Below, piece by piece: positions 34,131 to 42,520 of a stretch of 44,939 bases of DNA. A program made the translations under genes and the position numbers. The DNA is from JBNJDJ01 sp051744845. GTDB lineage: Bacteria; Bacillota; Clostridia; Peptostreptococcales; Acidaminobacteraceae. The notes below the pieces were generated by a model. It saw nothing but the letters and a program-made list of their open reading frames with translations, made no database searches and had not been told where the DNA came from. The DNA is taken from positions 1 to 44,939 of the forward strand of contig JBNJDJ010000008.1 in assembly GCA_051744845.1 (NCBI GenBank), read 5' to 3'. The number at the start of each line of letters is the position of its first letter. The stretch's first letter is position 1.

Positions 34131-34213
34131 CCTAAACTTATAATCTTCACCTCCTTTTGTTTCCATTAATATTTTACCATAATATACATAAGTAATAAAA
34201 GTTTATTAAGTAA

Positions 34214-34239
34214 TTAAAAAAGAGAGGTTTCCCTCTCTT
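34214..34239 (-). terminator. Intrinsic terminator of the vor/buk/ptb operon
   Basis: AAGAGAGG (34220-34227) pairs perfectly with CCTCTCTT (34232-34239) around a four-base loop, followed on the minus strand by six T residues. It lies about 30 bases after the last gene of the operon. Confidence 0.92.
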
Positions 34240-34270
34240 AATTAAGGTGTTAATTTTTTATTATAGTCTG

Positions 34271-34822
34271 TTATATTTGCTCTTTTGCTACTTCAATACC
34301 TTTTTTAATAGCTTCTTTATTCATAGGCATATACTTAGCTTTTCCTTCGCCAAATACTTTTATTAAAGAATCTAAAACAGTTTCTGTTTTAACAGGTTGT
34401 GCAATTGCTAAATATGCTCCTAACATAACCATGTTTGCAATTTTAGAAGATCCTAATTCATTAGCAATTTCATTACAAGGTATATAATATGCGTTTACAT
34501 CATCTCTTTGAACTTTACGATCTATTAATGAACTGTTAACTAAAACATTAGCTCCTTTTTGAGCATTTTCTTCAAATTTTATTAATGAAGGTAAGTTCAT
34601 AACAATAACTGTTGTAGCATCATTTGTTATAATTGGTGATCCAATTGGATCATCTGATACCATAACATTACAGTTTGCAGTACCTCCACGCATCTCAGGT
34701 CCATATGAAGGTAACCATGATACGTGTTTTCCTTCAACCATTCCAGAGTAAGTTAAAACTTGTCCTAACTTCATAACTCCTTGTCCACCAAAACCAGCAC
34801 AAATTATTTTTTCATTAACCAT
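34271..34822 (-). CDS. 2-oxoacid:ferredoxin oxidoreductase gamma subunit
   Basis: This 183-aa protein matches the POR/KOR/VOR gamma family, with NEKIICAGFGGQGVMKLGQ at the start, SYGPEMRGGTANC and SSKIANMVMLGAY. It contributes to CoA handling in the oxidoreductase. The start is ATG 34822 with the SD AGGAGG nine bases upstream. An upstream in-frame ATG at 34858 would include the end of the beta-subunit gene and is rejected. It is the last gene of the operon, immediately before a strong terminator. Confidence 0.9.
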   Translation of the reverse strand: MVNEKIICAGFGGQGVMKLGQVLTYSGMVEGKHVSWLPSYGPEMRGGTANCNVMVSDDPIGSPIITNDATTVIVMNLPSLIKFEENAQKGANVLVNSSLIDRKVQRDDVNAYYIPCNEIANELGSSKIANMVMLGAYLAIAQPVKTETVLDSLIKVFGEGKAKYMPMNKEAIKKGIEVAKEQI

Positions 34823-34823
34823 A

Positions 34824-35570
34824 TTATTTTTCCTCCTCAGTTGATCTAAAATTACCAAGTGGATAATAAGGCATCATATTATCTCTTAACCAATCTAAAG
34901 AATCTGTAGGAGTCATTCCCCAGTTAGTAGGGCAAGTAGATAAAACTTCTACAATTCCAAAACCTTCACCATTAATTTGTAATTCAAAAGCTTTTTTAAT
35001 TGCTTTTTTAGCCTTTCTAATATTTCCTGGTGAATCTACTGATACTCTTTCAACAAATTTAGCTCCATCAATAGTAGATAACATTTCTGAAACTTTTAAA
35101 GGTTTCCCAGAATGTGCTTCATCTCTACCATAAGGTGAAGTAGTAGTTTTTTGACCTATTAATGTCGTTGGAGCCATTTGTCCACCTGTCATACCATAAA
35201 TTGCATTATTTATAAATATAGTTGTAATATTTTCTGCTCTATGAGCAGCATGAATAATCTCAGCAGTACCAATTGAAGCTAAATCTCCGTCACCTTGGTA
35301 AGTAAATGTTACTAAATCAGGATTAACTCTTTTAATACCTGTTGCTACAGCAGGTGCTCTACCATGAGCTGCTTGGTGCATATCGCAATTAAAATAATCA
35401 TAAGAAAGTGCTGAACATCCAACTGGTGCTACTCCAACAGCTTTTCCTAAAACTCCTAATTCTACTAATACTTCTGCAACTAATTTATGAACTGTTCCAT
35501 GAGTACATCCAGGACAAAAGTGTAGTTCATTATCTGTTAAACCTTTTGACTTTTCATATACAACAGTCAT
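34824..35570 (-). CDS. 2-oxoacid:ferredoxin oxidoreductase beta (TPP-binding) subunit
   Basis: This 248-aa subunit binds thiamine pyrophosphate and a [4Fe-4S] cluster: HFCPGCTHG with its Cys pair, PVGCSA and the TPP/metal motif GDGDLASIG followed by NNAIYGMTGGQ. It decarboxylates the 2-oxoacid with the alpha subunit and passes electrons to ferredoxin through the delta subunit. The start overlaps the alpha stop by one base (TAATG). The neighbouring butyrate kinases and phosphotransbutyrylase point to branched-chain or other C4-C5 oxoacids, although substrate choice cannot be proven from sequence. Confidence 0.92.
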   Translation of the reverse strand: MTVVYEKSKGLTDNELHFCPGCTHGTVHKLVAEVLVELGVLGKAVGVAPVGCSALSYDYFNCDMHQAAHGRAPAVATGIKRVNPDLVTFTYQGDGDLASIGTAEIIHAAHRAENITTIFINNAIYGMTGGQMAPTTLIGQKTTTSPYGRDEAHSGKPLKVSEMLSTIDGAKFVERVSVDSPGNIRKAKKAIKKAFELQINGEGFGIVEVLSTCPTNWGMTPTDSLDWLRDNMMPYYPLGNFRSTEEEK

Positions 35571-36634
35571 TAGTTAACACCTCCTAGCATTTCTTTTACT
35601 TTTTCAATAATATCAACTGGATCAGGAATCATTCCACCACTTCTTCCGTGGAATCCTACTGGCAATCTTCCATTATTGGCAATTTTAACATCATCTATCA
35701 TTTGACCTTGTGACATTTCAACAACTAATATCCCTTTAGCACTTTCAGGAATATTTTCAAATGATTTATCTGGGAAAGGCCAGATAGTTATAGGTCTAAT
35801 TAAACCTACTTCAATTCCTTCTTCTTTTAATTTATCAATAGCATTTTTACAAATTCTTGAAGTAGTTCCATAAGAAGAAATAACTAATTCAGGATCATTA
35901 TCCATATTGTATTCTTCTACTCTAACTTCATTTTTTTTCATCATTTCATATTTCTTCTCAGCTTCTAAGTTATGTTCTTCTAATTTAGCAGCATCTAAAA
36001 ATAATGAATTTATAATATTTGGATCTCTTTCATTATCAGTTCCATCAGTAATCCAATTTTTTTCAGGTAAATCTCTTTTTTCTGGTTTATTAAATTCAAT
36101 TGGTTCCATCATTTGACCAATCATACCGTCACCAACAACCATTACTGGATTTCTATAGTAATCAGCAATATCAAATGCTTCCATCATTATATCAACCATT
36201 TCTTGTAAATTAGCAGGTGCATATACTGGCATATTATAGTCACCATTACCGCCACCTCTTGTTGATTGATAATAATCTGATTGTGCTGGTTGAATACCAC
36301 CTAAACCAGGGCCACCTCTAACTATATTTACTATAACACATGGTAAATTAGCACCAGCAATATAAGAAATACCTTCTTGCTTTAATGCAATCCCTGGAGA
36401 TGAAGATGAAGTCATAACTCTTCCACCTGTACCTGCAGCACCATATACCATATTAATAGCAGCAACTTCACTTTCAGCTTGTACAAAAGTTCCGCCTCTT
36501 TTTCCTAATTCTCTTGACATATATTCTGGTAGTTCATTTTGTGGCGTTATTGGATAACCGAAGAAATACTTACATCCACCTCTAATTGCAGCTTCACCGA
36601 TGGCTTCGTTTCCTTTCATTAATTCTTTTGCCAT
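35570..36634 (-). CDS. vorB: 2-oxoacid:ferredoxin oxidoreductase alpha subunit (VorB-like)
   Basis: This 354-aa alpha subunit has the family start KGNEAIGEAAIRGGCKYFFGYPITPQNELPEYM. The conserved segments ESEVAAINMVYGAAGTGGRVMTSSSSPG and GGPGLGG follow, and the C-terminal part has SYGTTSRICKNA and RPITIWPFP. It matches the 3-methyl-2-oxobutanoate (2-oxoisovalerate) class by overall pattern and operon context. The gene order delta-alpha-beta-gamma, with a separate small delta ferredoxin, is typical of this class. Its product acyl-CoA would be the substrate for Ptb/Buk. Confidence 0.9.
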   Translation of the reverse strand: MAKELMKGNEAIGEAAIRGGCKYFFGYPITPQNELPEYMSRELGKRGGTFVQAESEVAAINMVYGAAGTGGRVMTSSSSPGIALKQEGISYIAGANLPCVIVNIVRGGPGLGGIQPAQSDYYQSTRGGGNGDYNMPVYAPANLQEMVDIMMEAFDIADYYRNPVMVVGDGMIGQMMEPIEFNKPEKRDLPEKNWITDGTDNERDPNIINSLFLDAAKLEEHNLEAEKKYEMMKKNEVRVEEYNMDNDPELVISSYGTTSRICKNAIDKLKEEGIEVGLIRPITIWPFPDKSFENIPESAKGILVVEMSQGQMIDDVKIANNGRLPVGFHGRSGGMIPDPVDIIEKVKEMLGGVN

Positions 36635-36644
36635 ATTACCCCTC

Positions 36645-36860
36645 CTATTCTCTTTCTACAGATATTACGCTATCTGGACAAGAAATTGCACAATTTCCAC
36701 ATCCGATGCATTTATCCATTTCTTCAACTGTTGCTGGATGAAACCCTTTTACATTAATACGAGACTCATCCATCTTAATAATATCTACTGGACACGCTTC
36801 TAAACAAATCTGACACCCTTTACAGATATCTTCATTAAATTTAACACTACCTTTTGCCAC
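36645..36860 (-). CDS. 2-oxoacid:ferredoxin oxidoreductase delta subunit (2x[4Fe-4S] ferredoxin)
   Basis: This 71-aa ferredoxin has two CxxCxxCxxxC sites: CKGCQICLEACP and CIGCGNCAISCP. It transfers electrons from the catalytic subunits to free ferredoxin. I use the GTG start at 36860, which has the SD GAGGAGG seven bases upstream and gives (M)AKGSVKFNEDICKG. An in-frame ATG at 36890 would place this SD inside the coding sequence and overlap the upstream P-loop gene. It is the first of the four oxidoreductase genes. Confidence 0.9.
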   Translation of the reverse strand: MAKGSVKFNEDICKGCQICLEACPVDIIKMDESRINVKGFHPATVEEMDKCIGCGNCAISCPDSVISVERE

Positions 36861-36880
36861 GTTAAAACCTCCTCTTTTAA

Positions 36881-37567
36881 TTACATCCAATCTTTTCGCA
36901 TATACATTTTTATTGGAAAAATTTCACCTTCTAAATTCTTTTCTTTTAAAGGCTTAGCTAATTTTTCCAAAACTGATATATACTTTATTGGAATATTTAA
37001 ACTTTGAGATACTTCTTTAACTATCTTTTGCCCCTTTAATACATCATCTACAGTAGTTTCTCTAAGCATATGTGTATTATTTATTAAACCAGTAACTTTA
37101 ATCCCAGTAACTGATTCAATTGCTTTTATATGTTTAATTGCTCCCTCAACATTAGATGTTTGACGTCTATTTGTGTTGATTACAGCAAACATATCGTAAT
37201 TAGTTTTTTTAAGTTCAGCTTTATACCTTACTAATGGTCTAGCTCCTTCAGCATTTCCACCTACATCAATAATTGATTCATAATCTTCATTTTGAAATAA
37301 TTTTAAAATGCCAGCTGATACCATCGGAATATCCGCATTATCATATTTATTGCCTCTTGCTGAACTTAATATTTCAATTCCTTTTTCTTCAAATGCATTT
37401 GCTTGTTCTCTTGATCTAAAATATGGATTAACAATATCTAAATCTGCTATCGCAATACTTTTACCTAGTTTTTTTTCAGCTAATTTAAATGCATAATTAA
37501 CTGCAAACTCTGTCTTTCCACTTCCAAAGTGTCCAATAATAATCCTTATTCTTTTATCTTTAAGCAT
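36881..37567 (-). CDS. P-loop NTPase associated with the 2-oxoacid oxidoreductase
   Basis: This 228-aa protein has a Walker A motif GHFGSGKTE at 12-20. DLDIVNPYFRSRE and IIDVGGNAEGARP are reminiscent of MinD/Mrp-type deviant-Walker ATPases involved in metal-cluster handling. No membrane segment is present. Homologues are commonly seen beside 2-oxoacid:ferredoxin oxidoreductase genes in anaerobes. A role in cofactor or cluster assembly, or in regulating the complex, is a guess. It lies between the butyrate kinase and the delta ferredoxin gene with short spacings, so it is cotranscribed. Confidence 0.8.
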   Translation of the reverse strand: MLKDKRIRIIIGHFGSGKTEFAVNYAFKLAEKKLGKSIAIADLDIVNPYFRSREQANAFEEKGIEILSSARGNKYDNADIPMVSAGILKLFQNEDYESIIDVGGNAEGARPLVRYKAELKKTNYDMFAVINTNRRQTSNVEGAIKHIKAIESVTGIKVTGLINNTHMLRETTVDDVLKGQKIVKEVSQSLNIPIKYISVLEKLAKPLKEKNLEGEIFPIKMYMRKDWM

Positions 37568-37576
37568 ATTTGCTCC

Positions 37577-38647
37577 TTAGTATATTTTAGCTTCTTCCTT
37601 TTCATTAAGTACTCTTAAGGCACCTCCAGCTAAAGCTTTTAGCTCATCTTCGCCAGGATAAACAATTACTTGAGAAATAAATTCAATTTTTTTATTAATC
37701 CATTTAACAAACATTTCTCCATAAGCAAGTCCACCTGTTAAAACAATAGCATCAACATCACCTTTTAAAACTGCAGCACATGCTCCAACTTCTTTAGAAA
37801 TTTGATAAGCCATAGCTTTAAATACTAATTTTGCTTCTTCATTACCATCATCTATCATCTTTACAACTTCTCTACCGTCATTTGTATCTAAATAAGCTAC
37901 TAACCCACCTTTACCTTTGACTTTCTTTTTCATTTCTTTTAAAGTATATTTACCAGAAAAACATAGTTTAGCAAAATCACTAATCGGTAATCCGCCTGTT
38001 CTTTCAGGTGAAAAAGGACCATCACCATTTAATGCATTATTTACATCGATAACTTTACCTTTTTCATGGGCTCCAACTGAAACTCCTCCACCCATGTGAA
38101 CTACTATTATATTCGATTCTTCATATTTTTTGCCTAGTTCCTTAGCTGCTCTTCTAGCAACTGCTTTTTGATTTAATGCATGAAATATACTTTTTCTTTT
38201 AATCTCAGGCATACCTGAAACTCTAGCTACATCTTGCATTTCATCAACTACAACAGGATCAACTATAAATGAAGGAATATTTAAATTGTCAGCAATTTCT
38301 TTTGCTAAAATTCCTCCTAAGTTAGAAGCATGTTCACCTAAAACACCTTCTTTTAAATCTTCTACCATTTTTTCAGTAACTTTATATGTTCCACCTTCTA
38401 TAGGTTTTAAAAGCCCACCTCTACCTACAATAGCATCTAATTTTGTTAAGTTTATTTCGTTTTCTTCTAAACCATCTAAAATAACTTTTTTTCTAAAATC
38501 ATATTGATCATATATTTTATCAAATTCTTCAATTTTTGAAGATGGATGTCTTAAAGTTTGTTCAAATATCTCATTTTCACCTTCATATATAGCAATCTTA
38601 GTAGATGTAGAACCTGGATTAATTGCTAAAATTCTTTTATCTTCCAT
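37577..38647 (-). CDS. buk: Butyrate kinase (second copy)
   Basis: This 356-aa acetokinase-family enzyme has the phosphate-binding start LAINPGSTSTKIAIYE, and RGGLLKP, FIVDPVVVDE and HMGGGVSVGAH follow. The C-terminal IVLTGGLAYGE is also present. It makes ATP from butyryl or branched acyl phosphate. It follows ptb by nine bases and is complete. It is paralogous to the kinase at 39552-40637, so the operon encodes two kinases around one phosphotransferase, suggesting different chain preferences or heteromers. Isobutyrate or isovalerate kinase activity is likely given the oxidoreductase. Confidence 0.9.
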   Translation of the reverse strand: MEDKRILAINPGSTSTKIAIYEGENEIFEQTLRHPSSKIEEFDKIYDQYDFRKKVILDGLEENEINLTKLDAIVGRGGLLKPIEGGTYKVTEKMVEDLKEGVLGEHASNLGGILAKEIADNLNIPSFIVDPVVVDEMQDVARVSGMPEIKRKSIFHALNQKAVARRAAKELGKKYEESNIIVVHMGGGVSVGAHEKGKVIDVNNALNGDGPFSPERTGGLPISDFAKLCFSGKYTLKEMKKKVKGKGGLVAYLDTNDGREVVKMIDDGNEEAKLVFKAMAYQISKEVGACAAVLKGDVDAIVLTGGLAYGEMFVKWINKKIEFISQVIVYPGEDELKALAGGALRVLNEKEEAKIY

Positions 38648-38656
38648 ATTTCCTCC

Positions 38657-39562
38657 TTATTTATTTGCAGACATTAATGTACCTAGTGCTATAGAATTTA
38701 ATTTAGCTTCATCAGAATCAGCTCTTGAAGTAAGTACTATAGGTGCAGTCGCTCCTACAATCATACCAGCTGATTTAGCATTGCATAAAAAGTTTAAAGA
38801 TTTATAAAGCACATTACCTGCTTCGATATCTGGGCATAATAAAACATCACAATCTCCTGCTGCTTTATGTTTTATCCCTTTAATTTCTGCTGCTTTTTTG
38901 CTAACAGCATTATCTAAAGCAAATGGTCCTCCGACAATACAATCTTTAATTTCTCCTTTTTCATTCATTTTAACTAATTTATCTGCCTCAACTGTACAAG
39001 GCATTTTCTCTACTACCTTTTCCTTAGCACAAATAACTCCTACTTTAGGAGTATCAATATCAACAGCTTTAACTACTTCTAAAGAGTTTTCAATTATATC
39101 TTTCTTTTGATCAAGTGAAGGAGCTATATTCATAGCTGCATCTGTAACGAATAATAATTTATGATATTTCTCAACATCAAAAACTGCCACATGCGAAAGA
39201 ACTCTCCCTGTTCTTAAACCGTATTCTTTATTTAAAGCAGCCTTTAAAATTTTAGATGTATCAATAAGACCTTTCATTAACATATCAGCTTCTCCACTTG
39301 AAACTAATTTTACAGCTTTTTTTGCTGAATCTTTCATTGTCTTATGATCGTATAAATCAAAAGGTTTAATATCGAAATCTATATCATTAGCTATATTTTC
39401 TATTTTTTCTTTATCTCCAACTAAAATTGGAGTAACAATCTTTTCTTGTGTAGCATATTTAACAGCTTTTAAAATATCTTTATCTTGTGCACATGCAATA
39501 GAAATCTTTTTTGGACCTCTCTTTTTAGCAACTTCTAATAAATTGTCAAAACTATCTATCAT
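38657..39562 (-). CDS. ptb: Phosphate butyryltransferase
   Basis: This 301-aa Ptb/Pta-family protein starts MIDSFDNLLEVAKKRGPKKIS and has KGLIDTSKILKAALNKE, LLFVTDAAMNIAP and VGGPFALDNAVS. It converts butyryl- or branched acyl-CoA to the acyl phosphate. I start at ATG 39562, which has GAGGTGG upstream and gives the usual family length. The alternative ATG at 39580 adds six residues and lacks a ribosome site. The start lies inside the end of the first butyrate kinase gene. Confidence 0.9.
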   Translation of the reverse strand: MIDSFDNLLEVAKKRGPKKISIACAQDKDILKAVKYATQEKIVTPILVGDKEKIENIANDIDFDIKPFDLYDHKTMKDSAKKAVKLVSSGEADMLMKGLIDTSKILKAALNKEYGLRTGRVLSHVAVFDVEKYHKLLFVTDAAMNIAPSLDQKKDIIENSLEVVKAVDIDTPKVGVICAKEKVVEKMPCTVEADKLVKMNEKGEIKDCIVGGPFALDNAVSKKAAEIKGIKHKAAGDCDVLLCPDIEAGNVLYKSLNFLCNAKSAGMIVGATAPIVLTSRADSDEAKLNSIALGTLMSANK

Positions 39563-40637
39563 ACTCCACCTCTTCTTCATAAATTTTTGCAGTTTCTGGA
39601 CCTTCTAAAACTCTTAAAGCGCCTTCATTTAATGCAATCATTTCATCTTCACCAGGTTTAACAATAACTTCAGCAATAAATCCTATATGATCTTTAATTA
39701 TATTTGTAACATATTCAGAATATGCTACTCCTCCTGTTAAAACAATAGACTCTACTTTTCCATCTAGCACAGTAGCCATTTTTCCAATTTCTTTAGCAAT
39801 TTGATAAGCCATTGAATCTAATGCTAATTTTGCTTCTTTATCACCATTTTCAATTTTTCCAATTACTTCTCTTACATCATTAGTTCCTGTATAGGCAACT
39901 AAACCAGCCTTACCTCTTAATTTTGGCTTTAGTGTTTTATAAGTATAATCACCAGAATAACACATTTTCATAATATCTCCTACTGGTAATCCACCTGCTC
40001 TTTCAGGAGAAAATGGTCCCATCTCATTTGCATTATTTGCATCAACCATTTTACCATTTTTTATAGGTACCACAGAAATTCCTCCACCTAAGTGAGCAAT
40101 TATCATAGGTAAGTTATTTAAATCCTTATTTTTTTCTTTTGAAACTCTATGAGCAATTGCTTTAATATTTAAAGCATGTAATAGAGATTTTCTTTTAATA
40201 TCAGGCATACCTGAAATTCTTGCAACATCTTCAAATTCATCTACTGCAACTGGATCTACAATAAATGATGGAATATCTACCATATCACCAAGTGCTTTTG
40301 CAAGTAGACCTCCTAAGTTAGAAGCATGCGTTCCCTGAATTCCTATTTCTAAATCCTTAATCATTTCATCTGTTACTTCATAAGTTCCACTAGGCATAGG
40401 TCTTAAAAGACCACCTCTTGCAACAATCGCTTTGAAATTTTTTAATTTAAAATCATTTTCTTCTAGCCATTCTAAAATGATATTTTTCCTATAATCATAT
40501 TGATCAGTCAATTTCTCAAATGTCTCTAATTTTTTAGTTGAGTGTGATAAGTTCTTTTGTAAAACGTTTTCATTTTTTTTAAACACCGCAACTTTCGTTG
40601 AAGTTGATCCGGGATTAATCGCTAATATGTATTCCAT
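39552..40637 (-). CDS. buk: Butyrate kinase (first copy)
   Basis: This 361-aa acetokinase-family protein has LAINPGSTSTKVAVFK, ARGGLLRPM, FIVDPVAVDE, HLGGGISVVP and IVLTGGVAYSE, so the active-site elements are complete. It catalyses acyl phosphate plus ADP to acid plus ATP. It is the promoter-proximal gene of the operon, about 20 bases downstream of the predicted sigma-54 start site. SD AAGGAGGA precedes the ATG. It overlaps ptb by 11 bases. Confidence 0.92.
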   Translation of the reverse strand: MEYILAINPGSTSTKVAVFKKNENVLQKNLSHSTKKLETFEKLTDQYDYRKNIILEWLEENDFKLKNFKAIVARGGLLRPMPSGTYEVTDEMIKDLEIGIQGTHASNLGGLLAKALGDMVDIPSFIVDPVAVDEFEDVARISGMPDIKRKSLLHALNIKAIAHRVSKEKNKDLNNLPMIIAHLGGGISVVPIKNGKMVDANNANEMGPFSPERAGGLPVGDIMKMCYSGDYTYKTLKPKLRGKAGLVAYTGTNDVREVIGKIENGDKEAKLALDSMAYQIAKEIGKMATVLDGKVESIVLTGGVAYSEYVTNIIKDHIGFIAEVIVKPGEDEMIALNEGALRVLEGPETAKIYEEEVEYDR

Positions 40638-40668
40638 AATTCCTCCTTATATACTCCACTTATATATT

Positions 40669-40686
40669 ATGCATTTTTCATTCCAA
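40669..40686 (-). promoter_or_regulatory. Sigma-54 (-24/-12) promoter of the buk-ptb-buk-vor operon
   Basis: The minus strand reads TTTGGAATGAAAAATGCA: GG (40684-40683), exactly ten bases, GC (40672-40671), matching the TGG-N9/10-TGC pattern of RpoN promoters. It lies just upstream of the first butyrate kinase, and the gene upstream of that is a sigma-54 activator. I see no unambiguous activator-binding repeat. Confidence 0.72.
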
Positions 40687-40747
40687 AGTACTAAATCAAA
40701 CATAGATTAAGATCCACAAATAAATTAATATATATTGAAAAAATATT

Positions 40748-40793
40748 CATGAAAAAAAATGCAGTTTTTGTAATATCTGCACTTTTTTTCATG
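40748..40793 (-). terminator. Intrinsic terminator of the cdaA-cdaR-activator operon
   Basis: TGCAG (40759-40763) pairs with CTGCA (40777-40781). The flanking A and T runs and the outer CATG/CATG extend the imperfect stem, and on the minus strand eight T residues follow. The activator's TGA stop lies inside the 3' arm. Confidence 0.75.
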
Positions 40794-42507
40794 TTTTTAA
40801 ATTGTATTTATTAATCTTATAATAAAGAGATCTTTCAGAAATATCTAAAGCTTTAGCAGTTTCTGCTCTGTTTAAATTATTTTCTTCTAAAATCTTTTTA
40901 ATATACTCTTTTTCAAAATTATTTTTTGCATTTTTTAAACTTGAAAAATTTTGATCTTTAATAACAACATTTTTACTAATAGTTTGATTATCTTTAGTAA
41001 GCTTTTCAAAAACTGGTAAATGTTTCTTTTTTATAATTTTATCACTAAATCTCATATTTATGATAGTTCTTCCTAAAAAATTTTCTAATTCTCTTACATT
41101 ACCAGGCCATGAATATTTTTCCATTTCGTTAACAGCTTCAGAAGTTATGGACTCAATACTTCTTCCATACTTTTGATTATATTTAACTATTAAAAAATGT
41201 ATTAATAAATTCAAATCATCTATATGTTCTCTTAGTGGTATAATATTTATTGGAACAACATTTAAACGATAATATAAATCTCTTCTAAAATTATTATTTT
41301 CAACTTCTTTTTCTAAATTCTTATTAGTAGCTGAAATTATTCTTACATCTACAGATATAGGCTTATTACCACCTACTCTTAATATTTCTCTTTCTTGTAA
41401 GACTCTTAAAAGTTTCACTTGAATCTTTTTATCAATTTCTCCAATTTCATCTAAGAAAATAGTTCCTTTATCTGCTTTTTCAAATAATCCTACTTTACCT
41501 TTCTTTCTAGCACCTGTAAAAGCCCCTGGTTCATATCCAAATAATTCACTTTCTAATAAATTATCACTTAATGCTGCACAATTGACTCTAACAAATTGAT
41601 TATTAGATCTTTTAGAATTATTATGAATAGCATGGGCAAATAATTCTTTCCCTACACCACTTTCGCCTCTTAATATTATAGTAGCAGGTGTTGTAGATGC
41701 TGCCTTTGCTTTTTTTATTATTTTTTTAAATTTTATATTCTCTCCAATAATATCTTTGAAAGTATATTTTGCCTCTAAAGATCTGATAATAGTTTTAGCA
41801 TTATTTAAATCTTTCATTAATTCATTAATCTCAGACAAATCATGAATTACTGCAACACTTCCTTTTAATTCATCATTTACTATTATAGGTGCAGCATTTG
41901 CAATTACTTTTTTTTCTTGAGGACCTACAATTAATTCAACTCCTTTTACTGGCTTTTTAGTTTCTAAAACTTTTAAATGTACACTTTCCCCTGAAGCTAA
42001 GTCTTTTGTACAAAATTCACCAATTATATCTTCAGATGTATAACCAGTTAACCGAGTATAAGCAGGATTAATCATCATACCATATCCATTTTCGTCTACA
42101 ACGGATATTGCATCTTGAGTTGAATTTATTATAGCCTCTAATGTTGATTGTATCTCCTTTAAATTTGTGATTTTATCTAATAAAGTTTTTACTTCAGTAA
42201 CATCTCTAAAAACAGCAATAGCACCAATTATATTTTTATCATCGTCATAAACTGGCTTTCTATTAGTAATAATTTCAATTTCATTAAGAGGTTGTAATTG
42301 ATTCAATTCAGATTTACCGGTTTCTAAAACTATAGGCAATCTAGTAGATTCAATTACATCTTTTATGTTTTTTCCTACTGCTTTTTTTTTATTTATCTTT
42401 GTTAATTTCTGAGCAGCTCGATTAAATATTGTTATAATAGCATTTTCATCAATTGCTATTACTCCATCATGAGTAGAATTTAAAAATAATTCTATTTCTT
42501 TTTTCAT
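40789..42507 (-). CDS. Sigma-54-dependent transcriptional activator (PAS-PAS-AAA+-Fis)
   Basis: This 572-aa enhancer-binding protein has two PAS domains (about 5-110 and 120-230) and an AAA+ domain with Walker A GESGVGKE (281-288). The sigma-54 contact loop GAFTGA lies at 328-333 and Walker B is TIFLDEIGE. The Fis-type helix-turn-helix at the C-terminus is NRAETAKALDISERSLYYKI. No receiver domain is present, so the signal is probably a small molecule or redox state sensed by PAS. The immediate downstream operon has a -24/-12 promoter, so it most likely activates buk-ptb-buk-vor, as related BkdR-type activators do for branched-chain catabolism. The gene follows cdaR by 13 bases. Confidence 0.92.
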   Translation of the reverse strand: MKKEIELFLNSTHDGVIAIDENAIITIFNRAAQKLTKINKKKAVGKNIKDVIESTRLPIVLETGKSELNQLQPLNEIEIITNRKPVYDDDKNIIGAIAVFRDVTEVKTLLDKITNLKEIQSTLEAIINSTQDAISVVDENGYGMMINPAYTRLTGYTSEDIIGEFCTKDLASGESVHLKVLETKKPVKGVELIVGPQEKKVIANAAPIIVNDELKGSVAVIHDLSEINELMKDLNNAKTIIRSLEAKYTFKDIIGENIKFKKIIKKAKAASTTPATIILRGESGVGKELFAHAIHNNSKRSNNQFVRVNCAALSDNLLESELFGYEPGAFTGARKKGKVGLFEKADKGTIFLDEIGEIDKKIQVKLLRVLQEREILRVGGNKPISVDVRIISATNKNLEKEVENNNFRRDLYYRLNVVPINIIPLREHIDDLNLLIHFLIVKYNQKYGRSIESITSEAVNEMEKYSWPGNVRELENFLGRTIINMRFSDKIIKKKHLPVFEKLTKDNQTISKNVVIKDQNFSSLKNAKNNFEKEYIKKILEENNLNRAETAKALDISERSLYYKINKYNLKT

Positions 42508-42520
42508 ATTGCCACCTTAT

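Noticed and set aside
34081..34150. A leader-peptide gene starting at GTG 34150 across the ribozyme
   Set aside because: The GTG overlaps the SD itself, leaving no spacing for initiation. Only an ATT or ATA start would fit, so it is kept as a finding and not as a gene.
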